Shown: positions 1 to 9,100 of the stretch, piece after piece
How positions within the stretch are numbered: the first letter of the stretch is position 1
Layout of the letters: every line of letters starts with the position of its first letter
Assembly: GCA_038257845.1 (NCBI GenBank)
Contig: JBBSQL010000004.1
Span: 62,001 to 126,000 of the forward strand
DNA: 64,000 nucleotides
Reading direction: 5' to 3'
DNA from: JAFDXJ01 sp038257845
GTDB taxonomy: Bacteria > Bacteroidota > Bacteroidia > Chitinophagales > Chitinophagaceae
Program-made: the position numbers and the translations under genes
Notes under the pieces: generated by a model
What the model was told of the DNA's origin: nothing
What the model saw: the letters and a program-made list of their open reading frames with translations, nothing else
Database searches by the model: none

Positions 1-637
1 CATCAGCCTTGCCCGCGGTAAGCAGGTCGCCATATTTTAAAATAGCTACATGGCTGCATACTTTTTCCACTTCATCGAGTAAATGGCTTGCCATGATAAT
101 TGTTTTACCCTGCGATGCCAGGGATAAAATGAGTTCGCGAATCTCGGAAATACCTACAGGATCCAGGCCATTTGTAGGCTCATCAAAAACCAGCACTTCC
201 GGGTCACCCAGCAGGCAGGAAGCAATGGCCAGCCTTTGTTTCATACCTAAAGAATAAGAACTGAATTTGCTTTGCCTCCGTTCATAGAGGTTCACTTTTT
301 TCAACACATCGTCTATTTGATCTGCACCTTTTTGTTTGATAGCAGCGGCAATACGCAAATTCTTTTCCCCCGATAAATAATGATAGAAATTAGGTGTTTC
401 GAGCAATGTTCCCACGCGCCTGCGCACATGACTGATTGGTGACTCACCAAGCAATTCCAGGCTGCCTGAATTTTGTTTCAGGATATTCATGATGATTCCC
501 AGGAGTGTAGTCTTTCCACTTCCATTCGGACCAAGAATGCCATAAACAGAACCTGCGGGAATAGAAAAACTTACATTATTCAATGCACAAATTTTTCCAT
601 AATATTTCGTGATTCCTTTAATTGATAAAACGTCCAC
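1..637 (-). CDS. ABC transporter ATP-binding protein (3' part beyond window)
   Basis: This is the nucleotide-binding subunit of an ABC transporter, energising an ABC-2 type export or resistance permease that is not in the window. About 212 codons are present and the C-terminus runs off the left edge. Walker A GPNGSGKTT is at residues 36-44, a degenerate signature YSLGMKQR lies near 127-134, Walker B VLVFDEPTNGLDP is near 145-157, and the switch histidine is in ASHLLDEVEK. No ATG fits the domain start; a GTG at 637 just ahead of the first beta strand is the best start. The family is certain, the substrate is not. Confidence 0.9.
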   Translation of the reverse strand, partial: MDVLSIKGITKYYGKICALNNVSFSIPAGSVYGILGPNGSGKTTLLGIIMNILKQNSGSLELLGESPISHVRRRVGTLLETPNFYHYLSGEKNLRIAAAIKQKGADQIDDVLKKVNLYERRQSKFSSYSLGMKQRLAIASCLLGDPEVLVFDEPTNGLDPVGISEIRELILSLASQGKTIIMASHLLDEVEKVCSHVAILKYGDLLTAGKAD

Positions 638-724
638 CTTAATTTTTTTTGAAAATTAAAGCTTTCTCAATTACTATAGAATATTTTTTATGCAAATGGT
701 AAATGCTCAAAATTTCAGGCATAA

Positions 725-750
725 AAAAAGCCGGAAAATTCCGGCTTTTT
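725..750 (-). terminator. Rho-independent terminator after the Spy-like gene
   Basis: A perfect 12-bp stem (AAAAAGCCGGAA with its complement) around an AA loop. It has A and T runs on both sides and so could work in both directions. It lies 17 bases past the stop of the Spy-like gene and ahead of the ABC gene on the same strand, so it should separate the two transcripts. Confidence 0.85.
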
Positions 751-767
751 CTATAGTCAATACAGTA

Positions 768-1151
768 TTAGTCATCCACGCGGATTGCATCCAATGGACT
801 TGCTTCTTTCCGTTCCCGGTATGCCTTGATTTTTGCTTTTTGATCTGCATTTAAAACACCTCCAATTTTATCTTTCAGTTCATCTTTGATATTTTGAATT
901 CTGTCTGCTCTTTGCTGAACGGTCAATAATGGATCACTCTTCACCGCATCACGCCTCGTTTTTGCCACACTTGCATAACTTTTAATCTTTGTAACCTGGT
1001 CATTGGTCATGTTCAATTTTTCTTTGATCATTTTCCAATCAGGTTTTTTCTGCATTTGTGCAGTTTCTTCTTTGGCACCGTTTTGAGCTTTTGCCTGTGT
1101 AAAAGAACATAAGCCAAAAGCGATAACACCAGCTAATAATAATTTTTTCAT
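768..1151 (-). CDS. Spy/CpxP-like periplasmic protein, 127 aa
   Basis: A small exported, highly charged helical protein. A signal peptide begins MKKLLLAGVIAFGLCSF and ends near AKAQ. The mature part carries a helix pair with LNMTNDQVTKIK and LNADQKAKIK, resembling the LTxxQ motifs of Spy/CpxP-type chaperones. The reading frame is open further upstream, but that stretch overlaps the next gene and lacks a signal peptide, so the ATG at 1151 is chosen. It is a diverged paralogue of its neighbour and probably shares its envelope-stress role; this function is inferred from composition and motif only. Confidence 0.75.
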   Translation of the reverse strand: MKKLLLAGVIAFGLCSFTQAKAQNGAKEETAQMQKKPDWKMIKEKLNMTNDQVTKIKSYASVAKTRRDAVKSDPLLTVQQRADRIQNIKDELKDKIGGVLNADQKAKIKAYRERKEASPLDAIRVDD

Positions 1152-1230
1152 GTTGTTTATTTTTTTATAATTAATAATGACAATAATGTAAAAACCGTGC
1201 CGAACTTTTGATGAAAAGAATTTAACCCGG

Positions 1231-1647
1231 TTATTTGTTAGCTGGAGGCGGAGGTGGTGGTGGTGGCGCTTTTTCATCACCATTCTTTTCCTGCATCATT
1301 TGTTTCTTTTGCTCTGGTGTTAAAATAGATAATATGTTTTTCCTGGTTTGTTTTCTCAGATCTTTCAGTTGAGCCTGGCGATCTGTATCAGACAAACTTT
1401 TATTATTATTAATGGCATCTTCTTTTGTTTTTGATGCTTTTTTGAAGTCCATTACTTTCTTTTTTTGATCCTGGGTTAAATTTGCATTTTCCAGCATCTG
1501 GCGCATAGTAGAATTGGATTTCATAGATTGATCTTTCATCCCTTTTTGATTAGATGAAGATGGTGGCGTAGCTGAATCTGTGGTTTGTGCCTGGGCAAAT
1601 CCTACGGCTCCTAAAAGAAAAGAAAAGGCAACGATGATCTTTTTCAT
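1231..1647 (-). CDS. Spy/CpxP-like periplasmic protein with proline tail, 138 aa
   Basis: The signal peptide starts MKKIIVAFSFLLGAVGFAQAQ. A Ser/Thr/Asn-rich linker follows, then a charged helical region with two LT(P/Q)(D/E)QK motifs (NLTQDQKKKVMDF and ILTPEQKKQMM), the spacing seen in Spy-like proteins. The C-terminus has eight consecutive prolines followed by ANK, which may let it cross peptidoglycan or lie against a partner. It sits 79 bases upstream of a paralogue on the same strand and the two are likely co-transcribed. Exported location is well supported; the chaperone role is a family-based inference. Confidence 0.75.
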   Translation of the reverse strand: MKKIIVAFSFLLGAVGFAQAQTTDSATPPSSSNQKGMKDQSMKSNSTMRQMLENANLTQDQKKKVMDFKKASKTKEDAINNNKSLSDTDRQAQLKDLRKQTRKNILSILTPEQKKQMMQEKNGDEKAPPPPPPPPANK

Positions 1648-1796
1648 GTTTAAAATTTTATGTGTTTATATGGAGTAAAGATCATACCATAGGTTTAATG
1701 TACTAATATAAAATTTTGCCAAATAACATTATTGATATTAGTGTATAAAACATGACTTGTCCTTATTTTTGACCTGGAAATCACTTAATTTTAGAT

Positions 1797-2855
1797 ATGG
1801 AGCGAAAGAAATTTATCCGTTCATTGGCCTTTGCGGGAGCTGCCTTCCAGGTTTTTCCTAACAATTTAGCAGCCAAAAACCAGGAAGCATTTACTGGCCA
1901 ACAATTAAAAAATAAAAATCTTTTTTCAAAAATTCCACCCTATTTAAAGCCCGGAAATACGCTCGGAATCACAGCGCCTGCGGGTTTTATAACGTTGGAA
2001 GAAATGCAGCCGGCCATAACAGAAATACAGTCCTGGAATTTAAATATAAAATACGGGTCAACGATCGGCACGCGCAATTTTACTTTTTCCGGTACGGATG
2101 AAGAACGCGCCAAAGACATGCAGCAAATGCTGAATGATGAAAACCTTCAAGCCATCATGTGCGCACGCGGTGGCTATGGACTGATCCGAATTATTGACAG
2201 GCTTGACTTTTCAAAATTTGTACAAAAACCAAAATGGCTAATTGGTTTCAGTGATGCCACCGTTTTGCTGAATCATATTTACCGCAATTTTGGAATTGCT
2301 TCTTTACATTCAAAAATGTGCAATAGTTTCCCGGACAATCCTGCGCTTGCCGATGAAGTGCAAAACGCAACCATTCAATCCATACGCAAAGCGTTGTTTG
2401 GCGAAAAAATTTTGTATGAAATCCCACTGAATGTCAATAATAAAAATGGCGAGGCAAGCGGCGTTTTCCTTGGCGGAAATTTAAAAACCATTGAATCTTT
2501 GTATGGTAGCGATTCGGAATTGCGCCTGGAGAATTCGATTTTATTTGTAGAAGATACCGGTGAATATTTATACAGTATTGACAGGATGTTTTGGGGCTTG
2601 AAACGTTCCGGAAAATTAGCAAAACTGAAAGGGCTTGTCCTCGGTGGTTTCAAAATAAAACCCGATGATCCGGGAGAAGAATTTGGTAAAACAATAGAAG
2701 AAATTGTGTTGGAAAAAATACAGGAATATAATTACCCCGTTTGTTTTGATTTTCCCGTGGGCCATCAAAAAAATAATTTTGCCATCAGGCATGGAATGGT
2801 GCATACTTTACATGTATCAACAACAAAATGCACTTTAATAGAATCACATGATTAA
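1797..2855 (+). CDS. LD-carboxypeptidase, peptidase family S66, exported copy
   Basis: A serine peptidase of the LdcA/MccF family, whose members cut the terminal D-Ala from tetrapeptide stems of recycled murein. The S66 triad is visible: Ser152 in GFSDA, Glu252 in FVEDTGEY and His323 in FPVGHQ. The N-terminus ERKKFIRSLAFAGAA resembles a Tat signal in which the second arginine is lysine, so an envelope location is likely. The family usually has about 300 residues; the extra 50 are this leader and a linker. Its stop overlaps the start of a second S66 gene by 8 bases, so the two are translationally coupled. Confidence 0.88.
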   Translation: MERKKFIRSLAFAGAAFQVFPNNLAAKNQEAFTGQQLKNKNLFSKIPPYLKPGNTLGITAPAGFITLEEMQPAITEIQSWNLNIKYGSTIGTRNFTFSGTDEERAKDMQQMLNDENLQAIMCARGGYGLIRIIDRLDFSKFVQKPKWLIGFSDATVLLNHIYRNFGIASLHSKMCNSFPDNPALADEVQNATIQSIRKALFGEKILYEIPLNVNNKNGEASGVFLGGNLKTIESLYGSDSELRLENSILFVEDTGEYLYSIDRMFWGLKRSGKLAKLKGLVLGGFKIKPDDPGEEFGKTIEEIVLEKIQEYNYPVCFDFPVGHQKNNFAIRHGMVHTLHVSTTKCTLIESHD

Positions 2856-3780
2856 GCAGCCACCATATTTAAAAAAAGGCGATACCATTAGCATTGTATG
2901 CCCTGCAGGTTCGATGTCTTTATCCAAAATAAAAACTTGTATATCCACCCTTAAAACATGGGGATACAAAGTGAAATGCGGAAGAACGTTGGGCAAAAGA
3001 TCAACTTATTTTTCGGGTACCGATGCAGAAAGGTGTGCGGATTTTCAGCAGATGCTGGATGATAAAAATGTGCAGGCCATTCTTTGTGCAAGAGGTGGCT
3101 ATGGCGTAAGCAGGATCATTGATGATATTGATTTTTCAGGTTTCCAAAAAAATCCGAAATGGATTATTGGTTATAGTGATATCACAGTTTTCCATGCACA
3201 TATTTTTCAAAATTATCAAACGGCTACTTTGCATGCGCCGATGGCTGCGGCGTTTAATGATAGCGCAAATGGAGAACCATTTTTACAAACGCTCAATAAT
3301 GCATTGAAAGGTGAAAAATTTTTTTATGAATGTGCGGCTCATCCATTGAACAGGCCCGGCAAAATTGAAGGTGTTTTGGTGGGCGGCAATCTCTCCATAC
3401 TTGTAAATCTCATTGGTACGCCATCAGAATTAAACACGGATGGAAAGATCTTATTTGTTGAAGATATTGATGAATATATTTATCACATAGACCGCATGTT
3501 TGTGCAATTAAAAAGGAGCGGAAAATTGGATAAGTTTGCCGGACTTATTCTCGGTGGATTTACAGGAACAAAAGATACAGCACTCCCATTTGGCAAAACT
3601 GTTTTGGAAACAATTAAAGAACATATTCAAAACTTTGATTATCCGGTTTGTGTTGATTTCCCGGTAAGACATGGAAACGAAAATGTAGCTTTGAAACATG
3701 GCGTAATACATAGGCTGGAAGTGAAAAAGAAAAAAGTTTTGCTGGAGGAAGTTGTAGGAATTCAAGAAACTAAAAACTAA
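2848..3780 (+). CDS. LD-carboxypeptidase, peptidase family S66, cytoplasmic copy
   Basis: A second S66 peptidase of 310 residues with no signal peptide, beginning directly at the domain (PPYLKKGDTISIV). Triad residues are Ser110 in GYSDI, Glu205 in FVEDIDEY and His275 in FPVRHG. It is plainly a tandem duplicate of the preceding gene, sharing the CARGGYG and YxIDRMF motifs. Lack of a leader suggests it works in the cytoplasm on recycled muropeptides, as E. coli LdcA does. The pair could thus act on both sides of the inner membrane. The C-terminus is lysine-rich. Confidence 0.88.
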   Translation: MIKQPPYLKKGDTISIVCPAGSMSLSKIKTCISTLKTWGYKVKCGRTLGKRSTYFSGTDAERCADFQQMLDDKNVQAILCARGGYGVSRIIDDIDFSGFQKNPKWIIGYSDITVFHAHIFQNYQTATLHAPMAAAFNDSANGEPFLQTLNNALKGEKFFYECAAHPLNRPGKIEGVLVGGNLSILVNLIGTPSELNTDGKILFVEDIDEYIYHIDRMFVQLKRSGKLDKFAGLILGGFTGTKDTALPFGKTVLETIKEHIQNFDYPVCVDFPVRHGNENVALKHGVIHRLEVKKKKVLLEEVVGIQETKN

Positions 3781-3848
3781 ATGTTTAAAAAATAAAGAAA
3801 ACTTTTTCAATGTTCTTTTTAGTTGTTAGCTCATCTCTATCAATTCCA

Positions 3849-3890
3849 GCTTCGGCTCATTTCGACTGCGCTCAATGCAGGTCGCTCAGG
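3849..3890. repeat. GC-rich intergenic repeat with TTCGACTGCGCTCA motif
   Basis: This patch of locally high GC lies in a 133-base spacer between convergent genes. It contains TTCGGCTCATTTCGACTGCG followed by CTCA and a second GTCGCTCAGG. Similar words recur at 19691-19736. I recall TTCGACTGCGCTCA-type words from intergenic repeats of other Bacteroidota genomes, but cannot verify copy number here. Confidence 0.45.
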
Positions 3891-3913
3891 CAATTAACCA
3901 TTAACCATTATTC

Positions 3914-5929
3914 TCAATATTTCAGTAACTTCTTAATTATATCATGTAGCCTGCTTTTCGCCATAAAGTTTTTTTCCAATTCCATATTGAATGGAATGGG
4001 CGTATCGAGGCCGGCGCAGCGCATTACAGGCGTATCCAGAAATTGAAAACAATTTTCCATTATCCAGGCCACAATCTCTCCACCAATGCCACCGATCAAT
4101 GTATCTTCATGGAGTATTAAAACACGACCGGTTTTTTTCACACATTTTTCAATAGCTTCATAATCCAGTGGTGCAAGCGTTCTCAGGTCAAGTATATCCA
4201 AACTTATTTCAGGATGTTGTTCCGCATATTCCAGTGCCCAATGCACACCTGCACCATACGTGATAATGCTGATGTCATCTCCGGTTTTTACCTGCCTTGC
4301 TTTACCAATTTCAATTTCAAAATATTCTACCGGCACAGCGTCATGCACACTTCTATATAATACTTTATGTTCAAAATATAAAACAGGATTCGGATCATTT
4401 ATTGCCGCAATAAGTAGGCCTTTCGCATCAATGGGCGTGGAAGGATATACTACTTTCAGTCCGGGTGTATGCACAAACCAGGCTTCATTGCTTTGTGAAT
4501 GAAAAGGCCCGGCACCAACGCCGCCACCTGTTGGCATGCGGATCACCACATCCGCATTTTGTCCCCAGCGATAATGAATTTTTGCCAGGTTGTTGATAAT
4601 CTGGTTGAAACCAACAGTTACAAAATCTGCAAACTGCATTTCCATCATACTTTTAAAACCTTCCAGGCTCAAACCCAATGCAGCGCCAACGATCGCGCTT
4701 TCACACAAAGGCGTATTGCGCACTCTTTTCTTCCCAAATTTTTCTAAAAAACCTTCCGTGATCTTAAATGCACCGCCATATTTTGCAATATCCTGGCCCA
4801 TTAAAATCAAATTGTCATGATGTTCCATGGATTGAAACAAGCCTTCTTGAATCGCATCAATCATGCGCATTTCTTTAAAATGCAATTCTTCCGTTGTATA
4901 AGGAAAGTGGTTACTTGAATTATCAATAATGTTAGTGCTGTTATTTTCATTTTTTGCAAAAACATCTTCGATTTCTTCAGCACTGTCGGGATGCAATGGC
5001 GCTGCATTGTATGCCTTTTGCAATTCGGCTTCTATTTTTTCTTTTTGTGCTACACGTATGGATTTGATACCATCTTCATCCAAAATATTTTCCTGTAATA
5101 AAAAAGTTTCGTAATTTTTTACCGGGTCTTTTAAAGCCCATTCTTCAAATAATTCTGGCGGCACATATTTCGTTCCGCTGGCTTCTTCATGGCCGCGCAT
5201 GCGGAAAGTTTTACACTCTACGAGATAGGGTTTTTGATTTTCAATACAATATTTCCGTATGCCCCGAATGGTATCCAAAACAGACAGGATATTATTTCCA
5301 TCAATTGTGATGCTTTCCATTCCATAACCAATACCTTTATCAGCAATATTTTTACAACGGTATTGTTCACTCGTTGGCGTACTCAGGCCATAACCATTAT
5401 TTTCCACGATAAAAATGACGGGTAAATCCCAGACCGCGGCAGTATTTAATGCTTCGTGAAAATCGCCTTCGCTCGTGCCACCTTCTCCGGTGAATGCCAG
5501 GGATACTTTATTTTCTTTTTTTAATTTATACGCAAGCGCCACACCATCTGCAATCGCGAGTTGCGGCCCAAGATGCGAGATCATGCCGCAAATATGATGA
5601 TCACGGTTACCGAAATGGAAACTTCTTTCCCGGCCTTTGCTATAACCGTCTTTATTGCCCTGGAATTGTTTGAATAATTTTTCCAGCGGCATGTCCCGTG
5701 TGGTAAAAACGCCGAGATTTCTGTGTAATGGCATAACCCATTCATCTTTATCCAAAGCCAGTGTAACACCCACGGAGATTGCTTCCTGGCCAATGCCACT
5801 AAACCATTTACTGATCTTTCCCTGCCGCAGGAGGATCAGCATTTTCTCTTCTATTAACCTGGGGTATAAGAGTTTTTTGTAAATTTCGACTAATTCTTCA
5901 TCTGTCATTCCTTTCTTGTCAAAATGCAT
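3914..5929 (-). CDS. Thiamine-dependent 2-oxoacid dehydrogenase E1, fused alpha and beta chains
   Basis: This 671-residue protein joins the E1 alpha chain (about residues 1-330) to the E1 beta chain (about 345-671) through an Asn/Ser-rich linker. The alpha half has the thiamine diphosphate motif as GEGGTSEGDFHEAL...ENNGYG and the HRNLG and RGHEEASG substrate and phosphorylation-loop regions; the beta half starts MRMIDAIQEG and has MGQDIAKYGG. It decarboxylates a 2-oxoacid and passes the acyl group to a lipoyl E2. Residues alone do not separate branched-chain from pyruvate use; the fused form is most like branched-chain enzymes. The only E2 in the window is 16 kb away at 21896. Confidence 0.9.
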   Translation of the reverse strand: MHFDKKGMTDEELVEIYKKLLYPRLIEEKMLILLRQGKISKWFSGIGQEAISVGVTLALDKDEWVMPLHRNLGVFTTRDMPLEKLFKQFQGNKDGYSKGRERSFHFGNRDHHICGMISHLGPQLAIADGVALAYKLKKENKVSLAFTGEGGTSEGDFHEALNTAAVWDLPVIFIVENNGYGLSTPTSEQYRCKNIADKGIGYGMESITIDGNNILSVLDTIRGIRKYCIENQKPYLVECKTFRMRGHEEASGTKYVPPELFEEWALKDPVKNYETFLLQENILDEDGIKSIRVAQKEKIEAELQKAYNAAPLHPDSAEEIEDVFAKNENNSTNIIDNSSNHFPYTTEELHFKEMRMIDAIQEGLFQSMEHHDNLILMGQDIAKYGGAFKITEGFLEKFGKKRVRNTPLCESAIVGAALGLSLEGFKSMMEMQFADFVTVGFNQIINNLAKIHYRWGQNADVVIRMPTGGGVGAGPFHSQSNEAWFVHTPGLKVVYPSTPIDAKGLLIAAINDPNPVLYFEHKVLYRSVHDAVPVEYFEIEIGKARQVKTGDDISIITYGAGVHWALEYAEQHPEISLDILDLRTLAPLDYEAIEKCVKKTGRVLILHEDTLIGGIGGEIVAWIMENCFQFLDTPVMRCAGLDTPIPFNMELEKNFMAKSRLHDIIKKLLKY

Positions 5930-6074
5930 GCAAATTCATTTAATGCGCGAAGATAAATGATTATTCTGCGCTGAGGATTGTGCGAAAAATTTTGATTGTA
6001 CAGTGAAATTTTTCCAACATCATTTTTGCAGTAAATATTAATCTTCTTTAACATCCATGAAATACGCATACCTA

Positions 6075-6104
6075 TTGAATTCTGAATGCGAATTCTTAAC
6101 TTTG
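6075..6104 (+). promoter_or_regulatory. Bacteroidota-type sigma-A promoter of ileS
   Basis: TTG at 6075-6077, a 19-base spacer and TAACTTTG at 6097-6104 match the Bacteroidota consensus (TTG, about 19 bases, TAnnTTTG) exactly. The ATG of ileS follows 17 bases later, giving a very short leader. Confidence 0.75.
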
Positions 6105-6120
6105 CAGCCTTTTAAAGGAA

Positions 6121-9100
6121 ATGGAAGATCAAAGCAAAAATATTGTTGAAAAATACCCGGAATACAAACGCCTGGATCTGCCTTCTATTGAGGAAACAAT
6201 TCTTCATAAATGGGCAGCAGATAAAACGTTTGAAAAGAGTATTTCACTGCGCGACAACGCGGAACCATTTGTTTTTTATGAAGGGCCGCCAAGTGCTAAT
6301 GGTATGCCGGGAATCCATCATGTAATTTCCCGTACTATCAAAGATATTTTTTGCCGCTATAAAACCATGCAGGGTTTCCAGGTGCTGAGAAAAGGTGGTT
6401 GGGACACCCACGGCCTGCCCGTGGAATTGGGCGTAGAAAAAGAACTGGGCATTACCAAAGAAGATATTGGAGAAAAAATTTCTGTTGAAGATTATAATCA
6501 AAAATGCCGCGAAGCGGTGTTGCGCTATAAAGATAAATGGGATGAACTCACACGCATCATGGGTTATTGGGTGGATTTAAAAAATCCCTATATCACTTTT
6601 GAAAATAATTATATTGAAACGCTTTGGTGGATGCTGGGCGAGTTGTATAAAAAGGGCCTGCTTTATGAAAGTGTAAGTATTCAGCCATATTCCCCCGCTG
6701 CCGGCACAGGACTTTCCAGCCATGAACTGAATCAACCGGGTACGTATAAAGATGTAAAGGATACCAGCGCCACAGTAATGTTTCGTTTAAGCGGTCATGA
6801 AAAAAATCATGATCATCCTGCTTTTATTCAAATAAAAAAAGGGCTTGATAATGGTTCGAATGATTCTGTAGAAAATGTTTTTTTCATGGCCTGGACCACC
6901 ACGCCATGGACACTTCCATCCAACCTTGCATTAACCGTGGGGCCGAATATTGATTATGCATTGCTGTCCACTTTTAATCCATATACACATCAGAAAATCA
7001 ACGTGATCCTCGCAGAAAAATTAATTCCCAATTATTTTTCAGCAGAAGGAAAAGATGCAGATTTTTCTGCTTTTAAAGAAGGTGATAAAATTATTCCCTG
7101 GAAAAAAATTACTGCATACAAAGGAAAAGATTTGTCTGGCCTGAGTTATGATCAACTTTCGCCATTTGATGCAAATACTGATGAAAAAATTAATGAAATC
7201 ACACCCGGCGCAAAACCATTTCGTGTTTTACCCGGAGATTATGTAACTACGGAAGATGGAACAGGCATCGTACATACAGCGCCGGCTTTTGGAGCGGATG
7301 ATTTTAAAACAGGTCAAAAAAATAATACAGGCATTTTAACGCTGGTGGATAAAGAAGGAAAATTTATAAACGGCGTGGGAGAATTCAGCAACCGCTTTGT
7401 AAAAAATTATAAAGATGATCCTGCTTATGCAGATGTGAATGTGGACATAGCCGTGAAGTTAAAAAAAGAAGGCCTGGCATTTAAAATAGAAAAATTTGAA
7501 CATAGTTACCCGCATTGCTGGCGCACGGATAAACCGATTTTATATTACCCGCTTGATGCATGGTTTATTAAAACCACTGCACTAAAAGACAGGATGATTG
7601 AATTGAATAAAACAATTCAATGGAAACCTGCTTCAACCGGCGAAGGCCGTTTTGGAAACTGGCTGGAAAATATGGTTGACTGGAACTTAAGCCGCAGCAG
7701 GTTTTGGGGCACACCGCTTCCAATTTGGCGTACCGAAGATGGCACTGAAGAAATTTGTATCAATTCCATTGAAGCATTGAATGAAGGCATCATCAAAGCA
7801 AATAAAGTATTAGGTGAAAGCATTAATAAAAATTATTTGCATAGCGGGATTTTAGATTTGCACAAACCATTTGTAGATGAAATTATTTTAGTGTCGGATT
7901 CAGGCAAACCGATGAAACGCGTTCCGGATCTGATCGACGTTTGGTTTGACAGCGGTGCAATGCCGTATGCGCAATGGCATTTCCCATTTGAAAACATTGA
8001 CACTTTTGCAAAATCTTATCCTGCAGATTTCATCGCCGAAGGCGTGGATCAAACGCGTGGTTGGTTTTATACTTTGCATGCGCTTGCTTCACTGATGAAA
8101 GAATCTGTGCATGAAGAATTATTGAAAGCCGGTTTTTCGAAAGATGAAGTTGAAAAAAAATACCCCGGCATTGCGTATAAAACAGTTATTTCAAACGGAT
8201 TAGTACTGGACAAGAATGGAAATAAAATGAGCAAACGCGTGGGAAATGTGGTTGATCCATTTGCCACTATTTATAAATATGGTGCTGATGCTACGCGTTG
8301 GTATTTTATTTCTAATGCATCGCCCTGGGATAATTTACGTTTTGATGTTTCCGGAATTGAAGAAGTGCAGCATAAGTTTTTTGGAACTTTATTTAATACC
8401 TACCAGTTTTTTGTATTGTATGCAAATGTGGATGGCTTTATTTTTAAAGAAAAATATATTCCCATCAAGGAAAGGCCGGAAATAGATCAATGGATAATAT
8501 CTGCGTTGAATAGTTTGATCCGCGATGTTACGAAAGCATTGGATGATTATGAACCTACAATTGCTGCTCGCGCTATTGAATATTTTACCACGGAAGCGTT
8601 GAGTAACTGGTATGTGCGCTTATGCAGGCGCCGGTTTTGGAAAGGTGATTATGAGCAGGATAAAATTTCGGCATACCAGACTTTGTATGAATGCCTGGAA
8701 ACGATTTTAAAATTAATGGCGCCCATTTCCCCATTTTTCCCGGATGCCATTTTTAATGCATTAAATTCTATTACAAATTTATCCCCAGCCGGTTCTATTC
8801 ACTATACAGATTTTCCAAAACCAGAAAGCTCAGTAATTGATGAGCAACTGGAAGAAAGAATGCAAATGGCACAGGAAATTTGTTCACTCATTTTATCAAT
8901 CCGTAAAAAAGCAGGTATTAAAGTCCGTCAGCCTTTACAAAAAATTTTAATTCCAATATATAGTGAAGCAGAAAAAATACAATTGCAAAAAGTGGAAGAG
9001 TTGATCAAATCTGAAGTAAATGTAAAAGAGGTTACATATATTTCATCCACGGAAGGATTTATAGCAAAAAAGATAAAAGCTAATTATAAAACCCTGGGGT

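Noticed and set aside
6057..6149. Short frame starting MKYAYLLNSE before ileS, considered as a leader peptide
   Set aside because: It runs across the ileS promoter box and start codon, and the mapped-looking promoter would not include its start.
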